A stretch of 14,310 nt of DNA, from the NCBI GenBank assembly GCA_964353255.1, contig CAYGVJ010000132.1, forward strand, positions 1 to 14,310, written 5' to 3'. Positions 13,348 to 14,310 of this stretch are shown here, in pieces. The stretch is from VFZS01 sp964353255 (lineage in GTDB: Bacteria > Acidobacteriota > Terriglobia > Bryobacterales > Bryobacteraceae). The stretch's first letter is position 1; each line of letters starts with the position of its first letter. The position numbers and the translations under genes were made by a program. The notes beneath the pieces were generated by a model that did no database searches, had not been told where the DNA came from, and was given only the letters and a program-made list of their open reading frames with translations.

Positions 13348-14019
13348 TCACTTGGCCGCGGGCAGCCGGAACTCCACCTGCCGGCCCTCGTTCAGCTTCT
13401 CGGAAAGCTGGCGGTCCACTCGGTTCAGCGCCACCTGCTCGTGCTTCCCGTACGGCGTGATGTAGTGCAGCGTCTCGCCTTCCACCCAGTAGGCTGCGGC
13501 CGTGAAGACCGACCCGTCCGTCGTGGCGATCAGGAAGGTTACGGTTTCCTGGGCGGGAGGCGGGGCGGGCGCCCGCGGCGGCACCTGGGTGATTCTGACG
13601 CCGGTCTCTGCCGAGGAAGGAGCCTCGCTGCTTGGTCCGAAGTACTGATTGATGACCACCTGCGGGGCGGGTTGCGCCGGAGGATACACGATTACGCTGG
13701 GCGACGGCTCGTAAGCCGGCGGATAATAGCCCCCCACGAAAACCGGGTAGAAGAAAGGCGCCAGCGCCGCGCCCCGTCCGTGCCCGCGCATCTGGGACGG
13801 CGCCCCCGTGTAGGGCGGAAAACCGCTGATGGTCGCCGCCAGCCGGCCGGCAAAGGTCGGGTCGGTGATGGAGAACGTGCTCCTGAGCGGCGGCGGATGG
13901 CCGGTCCCCGGGAACAGGATATTGCCGAAGCCGCTGGGCGAGCCGTACGTACGGTAAGGCTGCGCCCAGACGCCCAGGGCCAGACCGCATGCCAGACCGC
14001 CCACCCAAAACACTCTCAT
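13348..14019 (-). CDS. Secreted proline-rich protein of unknown function
   Basis: A 223-aa protein. The N-terminal MRVFWVGGLACGLALGVWA is a signal peptide with cleavage before QPYRTYG. The middle (about 75-155) is low complexity, rich in Pro, Tyr, Gly and Ala (YYPPAYEPSPSVIVYPPAQP), and probably disordered. A compact C-terminal domain (about 160-222: TVTFLIATTDGSVFTAAAYW, HYITPYGKHEQVALNRVD) looks like a small beta-rich fold. I cannot assign a family. ATG 14019 is chosen because GGGAG lies 6 nt upstream; an in-frame GTG at 14031 lacks this. It has no obvious functional link to its neighbours. Confidence 0.65.
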   Translation of the reverse strand: MRVFWVGGLACGLALGVWAQPYRTYGSPSGFGNILFPGTGHPPPLRSTFSITDPTFAGRLAATISGFPPYTGAPSQMRGHGRGAALAPFFYPVFVGGYYPPAYEPSPSVIVYPPAQPAPQVVINQYFGPSSEAPSSAETGVRITQVPPRAPAPPPAQETVTFLIATTDGSVFTAAAYWVEGETLHYITPYGKHEQVALNRVDRQLSEKLNEGRQVEFRLPAAK

Positions 14020-14099
14020 GTTCGCTCCCACTCCGAGCTTACCACGCTCGATGGTGGGGTGGGCATTCCTGCCTGCCGGGTGTTCTCTTCCAGCGCTGG

Positions 14100-14307
14100 C
14101 CGTAATCCGTACGTAGCGAGGGATTGCCTGGGCGGGACGCCCAGTGGCGTAGTGTGCCAGTTCATGGGGTGGTCACCGGTTGGGTGAGCCAGCCGGGGGG
14201 CTGGCTCGCGGCTCAGGGGAGCCGCCCTACGGCGCGCCGTTGTAAGGCGGACGCCCCCGTCCGCGTCCGGCCCCCTGGCCGGACAGATTCTTACGTACGG
14301 ATTACGG
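14100..14307. mobile_element. 208-bp non-coding element with 16-bp terminal inverted repeats
   Basis: CCGTAATCCGTACGTA (14100-14115) is the exact reverse complement of 14292-14307. The interior holds at least five perfect hairpins: 14128-14144, 14186-14107 to 14207 (arms 14186-14194 and 14199-14207), 14208-14225, 14247-14264 and 14265-14284. No credible gene lies inside. The size, perfect ends and lack of coding resemble a MITE or a palindromic repeat cluster. The window ends 3 bp after the right end, so a target-site duplication cannot be judged. Confidence 0.5.
14208..14230. repeat. Palindromic repeat shared with the left end of the window
   Basis: GCGGCTC (14208-14214) pairs with GAGCCGC (14219-14225) and is followed by CCTAC. 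The same unit occurs at 286-307 with a loop one base shorter. Both copies are in the same orientation, about 13.9 kb apart. Confidence 0.6.
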
Positions 14308-14310
14308 GCT

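Noticed and set aside
13943..13955. Perfect palindrome CCGTACGTACGG inside the secreted protein gene, partly matching the 14100 element ends
   Set aside because: It encodes an ordinary Pro-Tyr-Arg-Thr-Tyr stretch; a 9-bp match is too short to link it to the element.
13294..14187. A 297-residue plus-strand open frame running into the right-end repeat
   Set aside because: It is antisense to a protein with a clear signal peptide and ribosome site, and it runs into hairpin repeats.
1..14310. CRISPR arrays, tRNA or rRNA genes
   Set aside because: No regularly spaced short repeats, cloverleaf-like segments or rRNA-like stretches were recognised on either strand.

Overview
The window is high-GC DNA that reads like an Acidobacteriota chromosome of the Solibacter/Bryobacter type. 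The main pointers are a very long TonB-dependent receptor with an N-terminal carboxypeptidase-regulatory-like domain, several twin-arginine (Tat) signals on sugar and hydroxy-acid enzymes, a PEP-CTERM protein, and GC-rich hairpin repeats between genes. The taxonomic call is inference from gene content, not from a marker gene. I see no rRNA, tRNA or CRISPR array.

Layout. 1-320 is a non-coding block with a 63-bp direct repeat and several hairpins. 370-926 is the front part of a family 2 glycosyltransferase, cut off at a junction about 13 bp beyond the stop of a minus-strand gene. From 939 to 6115 all genes run on the minus strand. Read in transcription order they are an intact lactate-racemase-like (LarA/DUF2088) protein, a VapBC-type toxin-antitoxin pair, a short remnant of a LarA-like 3' end, a PEP-CTERM protein, a second LarA-like 3'-end remnant, a LamG/DUF1080-like secreted protein, and a Tat-exported L-fucose-isomerase-fold protein. 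6116-6330 is a divergent intergenic region with an operator-like inverted repeat, hairpins and a promoter for the 1154-aa TonB-dependent receptor (6331-9795, plus). 9796-11000 is a graveyard: a 555-bp duplicate of the 3' part of an enolase-superfamily dehydratase fused in frame to a transposase fragment, then anonymous DNA, then the N-terminal remnant of another LarA-like gene. 11099-11691 is a MazEF pair whose toxin end overlaps the 3' end of the intact enolase-superfamily gene (11678-12883, minus). A MutT-type Nudix hydrolase (plus) and a secreted proline-rich protein (minus) follow, converging with 1 bp between stops. The last 210 bp form an inverted-repeat-bounded, hairpin-filled non-coding element.

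How it works together. The receptor, the sugar-isomerase-like protein, the LarA-like protein and the galactonate-dehydratase-like enzyme are a plausible uptake and catabolism set for sugars or sugar acids, with several enzymes predicted to be exported. The LarA-like and dehydratase genes share an AGTTGCC half-site just upstream of their starts, which suggests co-regulation.

The most unusual signal is mosaicism. Three copies of the LarA-like 3' end lie in direct orientation. The two displaced copies sit immediately downstream of the stop codon of an unrelated module (vapBC, PEP-CTERM), and five differences between two copies are all synonymous. This is the footprint expected of repeated insertion into, or replacement at, the 3' end of one gene, although no integrase is visible here.
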